64,000 nt of DNA from Streptomyces pristinaespiralis. Its GTDB lineage: Bacteria > Actinomycetota > Actinomycetes > Streptomycetales > Streptomycetaceae. The translations under genes and the position numbers were made by a program. A model generated the notes under the pieces. It saw only the letters and a program-made list of their open reading frames with translations, ran no database searches and was not told the origin of the DNA. Shown here one piece after another: positions 39,299 to 48,689 of the stretch. Where the stretch lies: the NCBI RefSeq assembly GCF_001278075.1, contig NZ_CP011340.1, forward strand, positions 2,356,001 through 2,420,000, given 5' to 3'. Position 1 is the first letter of the stretch. Each line of letters begins with the position of its first letter.

Positions 39299-39952
39299 TC
39301 AGATCCGGTAACCGGAACCGGGCACCGTGACGATCACGGGCGGCTCGCCGAGCTTGCGGCGCAGGGTCATCACGGTCACCCGCACCACGTTGGTGAACGG
39401 GTCCGTGTTCTCGTCCCAGGCCTTCTCCAACAGCTGCTCCGCGGAGACGACCGCGCCCTCGCTGCGCATCAGCACCTCCAGCACCGCGAACTCCTTGGGG
39501 GCCAGCTGGATCTCCCTGCCGTCCCTGAAGACCTCTCGGCGGTTCGGATCGAGCTTGATGCCGGCACGCTCCAGCACCGGCGGCAGCGGCACCGTCGTAC
39601 GCCTGCCGAGGGCGCGCACACGCGCGGTGAGCTCGGTGAACGCGAACGGCTTGGGCAGATAGTCGTCGGCGCCGAGCTCCAGGCCCTCCACGCGGTCGCT
39701 CACGTCCCCCGACGCCGTCAGCATCAGCACCCGGGTCGGCATGCCCAGCTCGACGATCCTGCGGCAGACGTCGTCCCCGTGGACCAGGGGAAGGTCGCGG
39801 TCGAGCACCACCACGTCGTAGTCGTTGACCCCGATGCGCTCCAGGGCGGCGGCGCCGTCGTACACGACGTCGACCGCCATGGCCTCCCGGCGCAGGCCGG
39901 TGGCCACCGCATCGGCGAGCAGCTGCTCGTCCTCGACGACGAGTACGCGCAC
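39299..39952 (-). CDS. cutR: CutR response regulator
   Basis: The 217-residue OmpR-type regulator starts at ATG 39952. Acceptor Asp51 lies in VVVLDRDLPLVHGDD and Lys101 in LPKPFAF. The winged-helix part reads LAPKEFAVLEVLMRSEGAVV and TNVVRVTVMTLRRKLGE and ends in PGSGYRI. The sequence agrees closely with my memory of CutR. It is translated before and next to cutS. Confidence 0.92.
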   Translation of the reverse strand: MRVLVVEDEQLLADAVATGLRREAMAVDVVYDGAAALERIGVNDYDVVVLDRDLPLVHGDDVCRRIVELGMPTRVLMLTASGDVSDRVEGLELGADDYLPKPFAFTELTARVRALGRRTTVPLPPVLERAGIKLDPNRREVFRDGREIQLAPKEFAVLEVLMRSEGAVVSAEQLLEKAWDENTDPFTNVVRVTVMTLRRKLGEPPVIVTVPGSGYRI

Positions 39953-40254
39953 GTCGCTGTCCTCTCCTCGGGAGCCCCGTCACCGTGACAGGGCAGGTCT
40001 GCGCACTGACTGTGCGGCTCCATCCTGCCCGTTACGCGCGTAAACCGGCTGTAAGGCGAACAGGCACGACAACGGCACTGCGGAATAAGGAGGATTTCCG
40101 GGAGAGTTGAGGTTTCCACCCGGGAAGGGCTGGGGAGGACGACTGCACATCCCGATCACGCCCTGTGTGTGGCGCACCACGACCTGTTCCAGGGTTGATC
40201 AACCCACCGTCGGCACACCCCCGTGCCACCGACCTACGACGAGGGGGCGCATTC
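39953..40254. other. Gene-free stretch upstream of cutR
   Basis: About 300 bases between cutR and a divergent small gene. It holds the cutR promoter side, a near-palindrome GTCACCGTGAC (about 39979-39989), and a perfect palindrome at 40192-40205 near the small gene. Confidence 0.6.
40192..40205. promoter_or_regulatory. Perfect 14-base palindrome upstream of a small gene
   Basis: GGGTTGATCAACCC lies 49 bases before the ATG at 40255, a position fitting an operator or activator site for the small gene divergent from cutR. Confidence 0.45.
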
Positions 40255-40422
40255 ATGGACGCTTTCACTGCCGGACTGCTGCAGCGCATAAAGGCCGCCG
40301 AGGACGACCTGACGGTCGCCCGGGAGACGGGTGACGACTTCCTCGCCGACGTCGAGCAGGCGGAGCTGGACGATCTCCACCGCCTCGCCGCCGAGCACGG
40401 GGTGAATCTCACCGCCGCCTGA
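40255..40422 (+). CDS. Small conserved protein, 55 residues
   Basis: ATG 40255 follows GAGGGGG (7-base spacing). The product is short, acidic and helical: MDAFTAGLLQRIKAAEDDLT, then ARETGDDFLADVEQAELDDL and a His-containing end. I do not recognise a named family, but an intact ribosome-binding site, an upstream palindrome and a perfect terminator mark it as a real gene. It is divergent from cutR, so it may be a CutR target. Confidence 0.7.
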   Translation: MDAFTAGLLQRIKAAEDDLTVARETGDDFLADVEQAELDDLHRLAAEHGVNLTAA

Positions 40423-40440
40423 TCCCGACCCGCACGGCGC

Positions 40441-40476
40441 AGAGGCCCGGCCCCGCACCAGCGGGGCCGGGCCTCT
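40441..40476 (+). terminator. Perfect hairpin terminator after the 55-residue gene
   Basis: AGAGGCCCGGCCCCGC (40441-40456) and GCGGGGCCGGGCCTCT (40461-40476) form a 16-base perfect stem with the loop ACCA, 18 bases after the stop. Confidence 0.85.
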
Positions 40477-40572
40477 GTCATGAAGGCACGTCCGCCCCCG
40501 CCGGCGTGCGAGGCGCGGGGGTCCGGGGTCGGAGCGCCCGGAAGCGACCCGCCACAGGCGCTCTCCGCGCGC

Positions 40573-41373
40573 TCAGTCGTGCCACGCCCCCATTTCCTCC
40601 AGCAACGCCTGCAGCGGCTCGAACACGCCCGGCACCGCCGCCACCGTGAGGTCGCCCGACGGCCCGTCCCCGGGACGGCCCCCGGTCAGCGCGCCGCCCT
40701 CGCGGGCGATCAGGTCGCCCGCGGCGAGGTCCCACGGGCTGAGCCCGCGCTCGTAGTAGCCGTCCAGGCGGCCCGCCGCCACGTCCGCCAGGTCGATCGC
40801 CGCCGATCCGCTGCGCCGGATGTCGCGCAGCCGCGGGATCAGCCGCTGGGCGACGTCCGCCTGGTGCGTGCGGACGGTGTGGACGTAGTTGAAGCCGGTC
40901 GAGACCAGGGCCTGGTCCAGCGGGGGCGCCGGCCGGCACCGTACGGGCCGGTCGTTCAGGAACGCGCCGCCGCCCCGCACCGCGTGGAAGGTCTCGCGCC
41001 GCATCGGCGCCTCGACGACCCCGACCACGGTCCCGCCGTCGACTTCCGCGGCGATCGAGACGGCCCACGTGGGCAGCCCGTACAGGTAGTTGACGGTGCC
41101 GTCGAGCGGGTCGATGACCCAGCGCACCCCGCTGGTGCCCACCGTGGCCGCGCCCTCCTCGCCGAGGAAACCGTCGTCCGGACGGTGCTCGGAGAGGTAG
41201 CCGGTGATCAGCTTCTCCGCCGCGATGTCCATCTCGGTCACGACGTCGATGGGGCTGGACTTCGTCCTGGCGACGCCCAGGTCGTCCGGGCGGCCGTCCC
41301 GCAGCAGTGCGCCGGCCCTCCGGGCGGCCTCCAGGGCGAGGGACAGCAGTTCGGAGGTGAGCGGGTCGGTCAC
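40573..41373 (-). CDS. Inositol monophosphatase family protein
   Basis: GTG 41373 is used, with AAGGAG 7 bases upstream, giving 266 residues. Metal-binding motifs are visible: EEGAA-type Glu near residue 70 (FLGEEGA), WVIDPLDGTVNYLYG, and SPWDLAAGDLIAREGG near the C-terminus. It dephosphorylates inositol 1-phosphate or a related sugar phosphate; in actinobacteria these can serve inositol or mycothiol synthesis. It starts 11 bases after the ferrochelatase stop, so they share an operon. Confidence 0.9.
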   Translation of the reverse strand: MTDPLTSELLSLALEAARRAGALLRDGRPDDLGVARTKSSPIDVVTEMDIAAEKLITGYLSEHRPDDGFLGEEGAATVGTSGVRWVIDPLDGTVNYLYGLPTWAVSIAAEVDGGTVVGVVEAPMRRETFHAVRGGGAFLNDRPVRCRPAPPLDQALVSTGFNYVHTVRTHQADVAQRLIPRLRDIRRSGSAAIDLADVAAGRLDGYYERGLSPWDLAAGDLIAREGGALTGGRPGDGPSGDLTVAAVPGVFEPLQALLEEMGAWHD

Positions 41374-41384
41374 AGAGGTCTCCT

Positions 41385-42512
41385 TCACGCGTACGGGCTG
41401 TCGGCGCCGGCCGCCGCGGGCCTGGGCGCGCGGGCCGGACAGCACCCGACAGGGCAGAGGTCGTGGCTCGGGCCGAGCGCTCCGAGCGCGCAGCGTTCCG
41501 CCGGGATGCCGCGCTCACTGGCGGCCCGCTCCAGCAGGAGGTCGCGCACCGCGCCGGCGAACCGGGGGTCGGCGCCCACGGTCGCGGAGCGGCGCACCGG
41601 CAGGCCCAGCTCCGCGGCCTTCGCGGTGGCCTCCGTGTCGAGGTCGTAGAGGACCTCCATGTGGTCGGAGACGAAGCCGATCGGGACCATGACGACGGCC
41701 GGCGCACCGGAGGCGTGCAGGCTCTCCAGGTGGTCGCAGATGTCCGGTTCCAGCCAGGGGATGTGCGGGGCGCCGCTGCGGGACTGGTAGACGAGCTCCC
41801 AGGGGTGCTCGACGCCGGTCTCGCGGGCGACGGCGTCCGCGACGGTCCGGGCCACGTCGAGGTGCTGGCGGACGTAGGCGCCGCCGTCCCCGTGGTCGGT
41901 GTCGGGGCCGGAGGAGTCGGCCGCGGAGGTCGGGATCGAGTGCGTGGTGAAGGCGAGGTGCGCACCGGCGCGGACCTCTTCCGGCAGGTCGGCGAGAGAG
42001 GCGAGAACGCCGTCGATCATGGGCCGTACGAAACCGGGGTGGTTGAAGTAGTGCCGCAGCTTGTCCACGCGCGGCAGTTGCCGCCCTTCCGCCTCCAGCG
42101 TCGCCAGAGCGTCCGCGAGGTTCTCCCGGTACTGGCGGCAGCCGGAGTACGAGGCGTAGGCGCTGGTGGCGAGGACGGCGATGCGCCGGTGTCCCGCTTC
42201 GGTCATCTCGCGCAGGGTGTCGGTGAGGTACGGCGCCCAGTTGCGGTTGCCCCAGTGGACCGGCAGGTCCAGGCCGTGCTCGGCGAAGTCCTTGCGCAGG
42301 GCTTCGAGCAGCGCCCGGTTCTGGTCGTTGATGGGGCTGACGCCGCCGAAGAGGAAGTAGTGCTGCCCCACTTCCTTCAGTCGTTCCTTCGGGATGCCTC
42401 GGCCGCGGGTCACGTTCTCCAGGAACGGGACCACGTCGTCCGGGCCTTCTGGGCCGCCGAACGAGAGCAGCAGAAGGGCGTCGTAAGGCGCTGGGTCACG
42501 CAGATCGGACAT
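41385..42512 (-). CDS. hemH: Ferrochelatase (coproporphyrin-type)
   Basis: The 375-residue protein starts at ATG 42512. Motifs include [22 protein letters not shown] (His191) and [16 protein letters not shown]. In actinobacteria this enzyme inserts iron into coproporphyrin III (CpfC) rather than protoporphyrin. Cys125 and a C-terminal cysteine group (Cys341, Cys353, Cys357, Cys358) match the positions of [2Fe-2S] ligands in actinobacterial enzymes. A 15-residue Ala/Pro tail follows. Confidence 0.93.
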   Translation of the reverse strand: MSDLRDPAPYDALLLLSFGGPEGPDDVVPFLENVTRGRGIPKERLKEVGQHYFLFGGVSPINDQNRALLEALRKDFAEHGLDLPVHWGNRNWAPYLTDTLREMTEAGHRRIAVLATSAYASYSGCRQYRENLADALATLEAEGRQLPRVDKLRHYFNHPGFVRPMIDGVLASLADLPEEVRAGAHLAFTTHSIPTSAADSSGPDTDHGDGGAYVRQHLDVARTVADAVARETGVEHPWELVYQSRSGAPHIPWLEPDICDHLESLHASGAPAVVMVPIGFVSDHMEVLYDLDTEATAKAAELGLPVRRSATVGADPRFAGAVRDLLLERAASERGIPAERCALGALGPSHDLCPVGCCPARAPRPAAAGADSPYA

Positions 42513-42620
42513 GGGGTCGATCCTGCCACCCGCCTGTGACGGCGGAAAAACCGCGGTGCGCCGTCGGAGGTCGGGCGCGTAATCTGTGAAGGCTGCCCTT
42601 ACGCCTTACCGGAGTCCCTC

Positions 42621-43871
42621 TTGCCCAGTCCGTACCGCGCGATTTTCGCCACCCCCGGCTCTTTGGGGTTCTCCGCTGCCGGCCTCCTCGGCCGGATGCC
42701 GCTGTCCATGCTGGGCATCGGGATCATGACCATGGTCTCCGAGCTCACCGGCCGCTACGGCCTGGCCGGCACCCTCACCGCGACGCTCGCGCTGTCGGCG
42801 GCCGTGCTCGGTCCACAGGTCTCCCGTCTGGTCGACCGACACGGCCAGCGCAGGGTGTTGCGTCCGGCCACGCTCGTCACGCTCGCCGCCGTCACCGGAC
42901 TGCTGGTCTGCGCGCAGCAGGGAGCGCCGGACTGGACGCTGTTCGCCTTCACGGCCCTCGCGGGCTGTGCGCCGAGCGTCGGCGCGATGACCCGGGCGCG
43001 CTGGGCGGCGCTCCTGGAGGGCTCGCCGCGGGAGCTGCACACCGCCTACTCGGTCGAGTCGATCATCGACGAGGTGTGCTTCATCTTCGGCCCGATCATC
43101 TCCATCGGGCTGTCCACCCTGTGGTTCCCTGAGGCCGGTCCGCTGCTCGCCGCCGGGTTCCTGCTGGTCGGTGTCTGGTGGCTGACGGCCCAGCGGGCCA
43201 CGGAGCCGAAGCCGCACCCGGCGTCGCACTACACCGGCGGCAGCGCGCTGCGCTCCCCCGGTCTCCAGGTCCTCGTCGCCGCGTTCGTCGCCACCGGGGT
43301 GATCTTCGGCGCGGTGGACGTGGTCACGGTGGCGTTCGCGGAGGAGACGGGCCACAAGGCCGCCGCGAGCTGGGTGCTCGCGGTCTACGCCCTCGGCTCC
43401 TGCCTCGCGGGCGCCGTCTTCGGCCTGTTGCACCTGAAGGGTGAGCCCGCCCGCAGGTGGGTGCTGGGCGTCTGCGCCATGGCCGTGAGTATGATCCCCC
43501 TCCAACTGGCCGGGAGCCTGCCGCTCCTGGCCGTGGCGCTCTTTGTCGCGGGCCTTGCCATCGCGCCGACGATGGTGACGACCATGGCCCTCGTCGAGGC
43601 GCACGTACCGCGCAGCAAGCTGACCGAGGGCATGTCCTGGACCGGTACCGGGCTCGCGGTCGGCGTCGCACTGGGTTCCTCGGCCGCCGGCTGGGTGGTC
43701 GACGCGCAGGGCGCCGCTGCGGGGTACGCGGTGCCCGGCGTCGCAGGAGTGTTCGCGGCCGTGGTGGCGTTCCTGGGGTACCGCCGGCTGCGCAGGCCGG
43801 TGCCGATGCGGGAGGGGCAGCGTGAGCAGCGTGATCAGGACCCGGAGCAGCGGGAGCAGCCCGTGGCGTAA
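42621..43871 (+). CDS. MFS transporter
   Basis: TTG 42621 with GGAG 6 bases upstream starts a 416-residue protein with about 12 membrane helices. The loop after helix 2 has SRLVDRHGQRRVLRP, the major-facilitator signature, and the C-terminus is basic/acidic and polar. The substrate is unknown; relatives are annotated as drug or sugar exporters. The last 50 bases overlap the start of the next gene, so they are co-transcribed. Confidence 0.8.
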   Translation: MPSPYRAIFATPGSLGFSAAGLLGRMPLSMLGIGIMTMVSELTGRYGLAGTLTATLALSAAVLGPQVSRLVDRHGQRRVLRPATLVTLAAVTGLLVCAQQGAPDWTLFAFTALAGCAPSVGAMTRARWAALLEGSPRELHTAYSVESIIDEVCFIFGPIISIGLSTLWFPEAGPLLAAGFLLVGVWWLTAQRATEPKPHPASHYTGGSALRSPGLQVLVAAFVATGVIFGAVDVVTVAFAEETGHKAAASWVLAVYALGSCLAGAVFGLLHLKGEPARRWVLGVCAMAVSMIPLQLAGSLPLLAVALFVAGLAIAPTMVTTMALVEAHVPRSKLTEGMSWTGTGLAVGVALGSSAAGWVVDAQGAAAGYAVPGVAGVFAAVVAFLGYRRLRRPVPMREGQREQRDQDPEQREQPVA

Positions 43872-45150
43872 CTGGGCGGGGACCGTTGTCTCGCGCCCCG
43901 CGAGACAGGCACGTCCCGCGTCCGTGCAGGAGCTCGCCGACGCGGTCCGCTCGGCGGTCGCGGACGGCCTGCGGATCAAGACGGTCGGCACGGGCCATTC
44001 GTTCACGGCCATCGCGGCCACCGACGGGCTGCTGATACGGCCGGACCTGATGACGGGGATCCGCCGGATCGACCGCTCGGAGATGACCGTCACCGTCGAA
44101 TCGGGTACCCCGCTCAAGCGGTTGAACACCGCCCTCGCCCGTGAGGGGCTGTCGCTCACGAACATGGGCGACATCATGGAGCAGACCGTCGCCGGCGCGA
44201 CGTCGACCGGCACGCACGGCACCGGCCGTGACTCCGCATCGATCGCCGCGCAGATCAAGGGCCTTGAGCTGGTGACGGCCGACGGATCCGTCCTGACGTG
44301 CTCGGAGAAGGAGAATCCCGAGGTCTTCGCGGCGGCCCGGATCGGCCTGGGGGCGCTCGGGGTCGTCTCCGCGATCACCTTCGCGGTGGAGCCGGTCTTC
44401 CTGCTGACCGCCCGCGAGGAACCGATGGCCTTCGACCGGGTCCTGGCGGACTTCGACGCCCTGCACGCGGAGAACGAGCACTTCGAGTTCTACTGGTTCC
44501 CGCACACCGGGAACTGCAACACCAAGCGCAACAACCGCAGCTCCGGCCCGGCGGCGCCCCCCGGCAGGGTGGGTGGCTGGATCGAGGACGAGCTGCTGTC
44601 CAACGGCGCCTTCCAGCTGGCCTGTTCGCTGGGGCGCGCGGTGCCGGCGGCCGTTCCGGCGATCGCCCGGCTCTCCAGCCGTGCGCTGTCGGCCCGTACC
44701 TACACGGACATTCCCTACAAGGTCTTCACATCGCCCCGCCGGGTGCGGTTCGTGGAGATGGAGTACGCGCTGCCCAGGGAGGCCGCGGTGACGGCGCTGC
44801 GCGAGCTCAGGGCGATGATCGACCGCTCGCCGCTGCGGATCGGGTTCCCGGTCGAGGTGCGCACGGCCCCCGCCGACGACATCACGCTCTCGACGGCCTC
44901 GGGCCGCGAGACGGCGTACATCGCGGTCCACATGTACCGCGGCACGCCCTACCGTTCCTACTTCACCGCCGTGGAGTCGATCATGACGGCGCACGGCGGA
45001 CGGCCGCACTGGGGAAAGATCCATACCCGGGACGCGCGCTACTTCGCCGAGGCCTACCCCCGGTTCGGCGAGTTCACCGCGCTGCGCGACCATCTCGACC
45101 CCGACCGGGTCTTCCAGAATCCGTATCTGCGCCGGGTACTGGGCGACTGA
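43822..45150 (+). CDS. D-arabinono-1,4-lactone oxidase/alditol oxidase family FAD enzyme
   Basis: GTG 43822 lies after GGAGGGG; GTG 43831 is an alternative. The 442-residue protein has an FAD domain with KTVGTGHSFTAIA and GATSTGTHGTG (in this family His in the HGTG loop often carries FAD) and an ALO domain ending HWGKIHTR and DPDRVFQNPYL. It oxidises an alditol or sugar lactone with oxygen. It overlaps the MFS gene, so substrate import or export may be linked. Confidence 0.87.
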   Translation: MSSVIRTRSSGSSPWRNWAGTVVSRPARQARPASVQELADAVRSAVADGLRIKTVGTGHSFTAIAATDGLLIRPDLMTGIRRIDRSEMTVTVESGTPLKRLNTALAREGLSLTNMGDIMEQTVAGATSTGTHGTGRDSASIAAQIKGLELVTADGSVLTCSEKENPEVFAAARIGLGALGVVSAITFAVEPVFLLTAREEPMAFDRVLADFDALHAENEHFEFYWFPHTGNCNTKRNNRSSGPAAPPGRVGGWIEDELLSNGAFQLACSLGRAVPAAVPAIARLSSRALSARTYTDIPYKVFTSPRRVRFVEMEYALPREAAVTALRELRAMIDRSPLRIGFPVEVRTAPADDITLSTASGRETAYIAVHMYRGTPYRSYFTAVESIMTAHGGRPHWGKIHTRDARYFAEAYPRFGEFTALRDHLDPDRVFQNPYLRRVLGD

Positions 45151-45718
45151 GTCGGCCCGTTCGCCCCCTCACTCCGGGCCGTTCGTCGCCTTTCTGACGC
45201 CCCGTCCAGGAATCGGGCTTCTGACTCGTCTTCAGCCGCCCTTGAGCATCTGCCGGTAGTGCACCGAGATAGGACTTTTGAGCGTAGAGAATAGTTCCGT
45301 TTCTGGTGTTTCCGTGAAGCACAACCCCTGGTCACCCCGCGTTCGAGCGCCGATCCACCACCCCTCGGCCGAAGTTCGGCGGCGCGGCTGTCCACCCGGA
45401 TGGCCCGAATGGAGTACTGTGGCGAGCCCTGGGCCCGGCCTCCCTCGTGGTGTCCGGATCCCCAGGTTGGGGGCCGAAAACGGCGCTCGATCCGGCGGCG
45501 CCGCGGTGAAGCACGGAGATCTATCGCTCAGAGTGACGACCGATCACGCTGAGTGGCAAATAGATAACCGTGCCATAACGGCGATCCAGGGCTCGCGCCC
45601 GACACGCCGGGCAACTCGGCAAGGTTGTGGCAGGCTGCACCCGGGCAGGCCACACTCGACTCGACTAGCGGAAGCAGCGACGCAGGTGACGTCGGCAGGC
45701 ACCACCCGGGAGGTCCCC
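45151..45718. other. Gene-free stretch upstream of sepH
   Basis: About 570 bases. A short hairpin lies at 45153-45181. The stretch around 45267-45310 and 45540-45580 is AT-richer than its surroundings and likely holds sepH promoter elements; I cannot assign -35/-10 boxes with confidence. No coding region is supportable. Confidence 0.55.
45153..45181 (+). terminator. Short hairpin after the lactone oxidase gene
   Basis: CGGCCCG (45153-45159) and CGGGCCG (45175-45181) form a 7-base stem with a 15-base loop, right after the stop at 45150. Modest strength. Confidence 0.4.
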
Positions 45719-46762
45719 ATGCCCGAACTGCGTGTCGTGGCCGTCTCCAACGACGGCACACGACTGGTGCTCAAGGCTGCGGACAGCACGGAATACACGC
45801 TTCCGATCGACGAGCGCCTGCGTGCCGCCGTGCGTAACGACCGTGCCCGGCTCGGCCAGATCGAGATCGAGGTGGAGAGCCATCTCCGCCCCCGCGACAT
45901 CCAGGCGCGTATACGTGCCGGTGCCTCCGCGGAGGAGGTCGCCCAGCTCGCCGGCATCCCCGTCGACCGGGTGCGCCGCTTCGAGGGCCCGGTCCTCGCC
46001 GAGCGCGCCTTCATGGCGGAGCGGGCCCGCAAGACCCCCGTACGCCGCCCCGGCGAGAACACCGGTCCGCAGCTGGGCGAGGCCGTGCAGGAGCGGCTGC
46101 TGCTGCGCGGTGCCGAGAAGGACACCGTCCAGTGGGACTCGTGGCGCCGCGACGACGGCACCTGGGAGGTCCTGCTCGTCTACCGGGTCGCGGGCGAACC
46201 GCATTCGGCGAGCTGGACCTACGACCCGCCGCGGCGGCTCGTCCAGGCCGTCGACGACGAGGCACGCGCCCTGATCGGTGAGACCGACGACACGATCGCG
46301 CAGGAGCCGAGCTTCCCGTTCGTCCCGCGCATCGCCCGCCTGCCCAGGGACCGGCCGCTGGACCGCGCCCTGGACCGGCAGATCGAGCGCCCGGCCGTGC
46401 CTTCCGCCGACGCGGACGACAAGGACGAGCGGGACTCGCTGACCAGTCTGTTGGAGGCCGTGCCGAACTTCCGCGGCGACATGGTCGTGCCCGAGCGCCC
46501 CGTGGCGTCGGAGCCGCCCGCCGTCGAGCCCGGCCAGGAGAGCGAGGCCGAGGAGGAGCCGGTGGCGCCCGCCGCGTCGGCCGGCGCCGGTTCCGCGTAC
46601 GCGGACGTGCTGATGCCGCGATCCGTCGCGGGTCACCGGGACCGGCTGACGGGCACCACGGACCGGCAGGCGGAGGCGGACGGTGTCCGTCCCGGCCGCC
46701 GCGCCGCCGTGCCCAGCTGGGACGAGATCGTCTTCGGCACCCGCCGCAAGAAGCAGGAGTAG
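45719..46762 (+). CDS. sepH: SepH, FtsZ-binding cell division protein (DUF3071)
   Basis: ATG 45719 follows GGGAGG. The 347-residue protein starts MPELRVVAVSNDGTRLVLKA and has an N-terminal DUF3071 domain with a helix-turn-helix (EEVAQLAGIPVDRVRRFEG) and DSWRRDDGTWEV. The rest is a long disordered Pro/Glu-rich part with a short conserved C-terminal end (WDEIVFGTRRKKQE). In S. venezuelae SepH binds FtsZ, promotes filament assembly and is needed for regular septation. Despite the helix-turn-helix it acts in division. Confidence 0.93.
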   Translation: MPELRVVAVSNDGTRLVLKAADSTEYTLPIDERLRAAVRNDRARLGQIEIEVESHLRPRDIQARIRAGASAEEVAQLAGIPVDRVRRFEGPVLAERAFMAERARKTPVRRPGENTGPQLGEAVQERLLLRGAEKDTVQWDSWRRDDGTWEVLLVYRVAGEPHSASWTYDPPRRLVQAVDDEARALIGETDDTIAQEPSFPFVPRIARLPRDRPLDRALDRQIERPAVPSADADDKDERDSLTSLLEAVPNFRGDMVVPERPVASEPPAVEPGQESEAEEEPVAPAASAGAGSAYADVLMPRSVAGHRDRLTGTTDRQAEADGVRPGRRAAVPSWDEIVFGTRRKKQE

Positions 46763-46773
46763 GAAACGTTCCG

Positions 46774-46805
46774 CAAGGGCCGGCCCCCACGGGTACCGGC
46801 CCTTG
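46774..46805 (+). terminator. Hairpin terminator between sepH and the sulfurtransferase gene
   Basis: CAAGGGCCGG (46774-46783) and CCGGCCCTTG (46796-46805) are perfect 10-base arms with a 12-base loop, 11 bases after the sepH stop. It may work for both convergent genes. Confidence 0.75.
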
Positions 46806-46817
46806 TGGCGTGTGCGA

Positions 46818-47648
46818 TCAGCCCGGCTGCGGGCCCGTGGCGACCGGGCGGTCCGGGTTCCGCGACCACTCGGACCACGATCCCGCGTACAGAGCGGAAT
46901 CGAAGCCGGCGATCTCCAGGGCCAGCACCTGCTGGGCGGCCGAGACGCCGGACCCGCAGTAGACGCCGACGGGCCCCGCTGCCTCACCGGCCCCCAGCTC
47001 GAAGAACCGTGCCGCCAGCCACTCGGCCGGCCGGAAACGGCCCTGGTCGTCCAGGTTCTCCGTGGTCGGCGCGGAGACCGCGCCCGGGATGTGCCCGGCG
47101 ACCGCGTCGATGGGCTCCACCTCACCGCGGTAGCGCTCCCCCGCACGCGCGTCGAGCAGCAGGCCCTCACGGGCCTTCGCCGCCGCGTCGTCGGCGTCGA
47201 GCAGGGGCAGCGCACCCGGCTTCGGCTCGAAGGTGCCCTCCCGCGGGACGGGAACCGTCGTCTCGAGCGGCCCGGTCCACGCCGCGAGGCCACCGTCCAG
47301 CACCCGGACGTCGTCGTGCCCGGCCCAGCGCAGCAGCCACCAGGCGCGTGCCGCGCCCCAGCCCTTGTCGGCGTCGTAGGCAACGACGGGCGTGCCGGGA
47401 CCGACACCCGCCCGGCGCATCACCGCGCCGAACGCCGCGACGTCGGGCAGCGGATGACGCCCGCCCGCTCCGGGCGGTGCGGCCAGTTCGGCGTCAAGAT
47501 CGACGAAGACGGCGCCCGGGATGTGCCCGGCCTCGTAGTCGGGCCGACCGTGCGGCCCGCCCAGCCGGTAGCGGACGTCGAGAAGGACCGGCGGGGTGGG
47601 GCCGGCGAGCTCGTCCGCGAGACCGGCCGCGGAGATGATCGGATTCAT
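46818..47648 (-). CDS. Thiosulfate/3-mercaptopyruvate sulfurtransferase (tandem rhodanese)
   Basis: The 276-residue protein starts at ATG 47648. Two rhodanese domains are visible: residues 1-125 (LLDVRYRLGG, YEAGHIPGAVFVDLD) and 145-270 (LLDARAGERYRGE, HIPGAVSAPT). The active-site loop is VYCGSGVSA in the second domain, where Cys is the catalytic residue; CGSGV is closer to the mercaptopyruvate type than the CRKGVT thiosulfate type. It is convergent with sepH and divergent from the VOC gene. Confidence 0.9.
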   Translation of the reverse strand: MNPIISAAGLADELAGPTPPVLLDVRYRLGGPHGRPDYEAGHIPGAVFVDLDAELAAPPGAGGRHPLPDVAAFGAVMRRAGVGPGTPVVAYDADKGWGAARAWWLLRWAGHDDVRVLDGGLAAWTGPLETTVPVPREGTFEPKPGALPLLDADDAAAKAREGLLLDARAGERYRGEVEPIDAVAGHIPGAVSAPTTENLDDQGRFRPAEWLAARFFELGAGEAAGPVGVYCGSGVSAAQQVLALEIAGFDSALYAGSWSEWSRNPDRPVATGPQPG

Positions 47649-47884
47649 ACGGCCATCCTCGCGCACGGCCTGGCGCACCGGAACGCCCCCGAAGGGGATG
47701 AGCCACACCAAAACGGGCAACCTCCGGCGGGAACCCGCCATATCCGGCGCGGCCAGGGCGCACCAGGCCCCTGGTGATGACAACATCGGCTCGAGCGCAA
47801 CGGTCTCCGCAGAGCCTCCCCACGACCGTGGACGCGCCAGGTCCCCCCGTACGGCCACCACGATGGTCCGAGGAGAGAGTGACG

Positions 47885-48655
47885 ATGACCGAGGCGACTC
47901 GGCGCCCCCCGGGCACGCCCTGCTGGGTGAGCCTCATGGTGCACGGCCTTGACGCGACACAGGAGTTCTACGCGGCGCTGTTCGGCTGGGAGTTCTCCCC
48001 CGGCCCCACGCAGCTGGGGCCCTACGTCCGCGCGCTGATCGGCGGCAAGGAGGTGGCCGGCATCGGCCGGCTGCCGGCCGACCGCCATCTGCAGGTCGCC
48101 TGGACCGCTTACCTGGCGAGCGACGACGCCGACGTGACCGCGGAGACGATCCGCAGCTGCGGCGGCACGGTCGGCGTCGGGCCGCTCGACGCCGCCGACG
48201 CGGGACGGCTGGTGATCGCCTCCGACCCGGCGGGCGCGGTGTTCGGCGTCTGGCAGGCGGCGGAGCACACCGGCACCGCCGTGTACGGCACGCACGGGAC
48301 GCCCGTCTGGAACGAGCTGCGGACCAGGGACAGTTCTTCGGTCGGCAAGTTCTACCAGGCGGTCTTCGGCCACGAAGCCAAGGAGGACGCCTCCGCTCCC
48401 GACCGGCTCACGCTGCGGCTCGACGGGCGTCCCGTCGCCACCGTGCGGGGCATGGGCCAGGACCTGCCGCGCGACCGCGGTCCGCACTGGATGACGTACT
48501 TCGAGGTCGAGGACACCGACGCGGCCGCGCACCGGGTGGTGGAGCTGGGCGGGCACGTGATCGAGGCGCCGGGACCGGGTCCGCGCGGGAGGGCGGCGAC
48601 CGTCTCCGATCCCGAGGGCGCGGTGTTCACGATCGTACGGTCGGACGTACCCTGA
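47885..48655 (+). CDS. VOC superfamily protein (glyoxalase/bleomycin-resistance fold, duplicated)
   Basis: ATG 47885 follows GAGGAGAG (7-base spacing); a GTG at 47879 is also possible. The 256-residue protein has two similar halves of about 125 residues, each ending in the pattern of a VOC module (VIASDPAGAVFGVWQA and TVSDPEGAVFTIVRS), with FYAALFGWEF and FYQAVFGHEA as the starts. Such tandem proteins bind metal and small molecules; the reaction is unknown. Confidence 0.82.
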   Translation: MTEATRRPPGTPCWVSLMVHGLDATQEFYAALFGWEFSPGPTQLGPYVRALIGGKEVAGIGRLPADRHLQVAWTAYLASDDADVTAETIRSCGGTVGVGPLDAADAGRLVIASDPAGAVFGVWQAAEHTGTAVYGTHGTPVWNELRTRDSSSVGKFYQAVFGHEAKEDASAPDRLTLRLDGRPVATVRGMGQDLPRDRGPHWMTYFEVEDTDAAAHRVVELGGHVIEAPGPGPRGRAATVSDPEGAVFTIVRSDVP

Positions 48656-48689
48656 CGAAGGGCACCGTTCCCGGCAGAGTCGGGACGTC

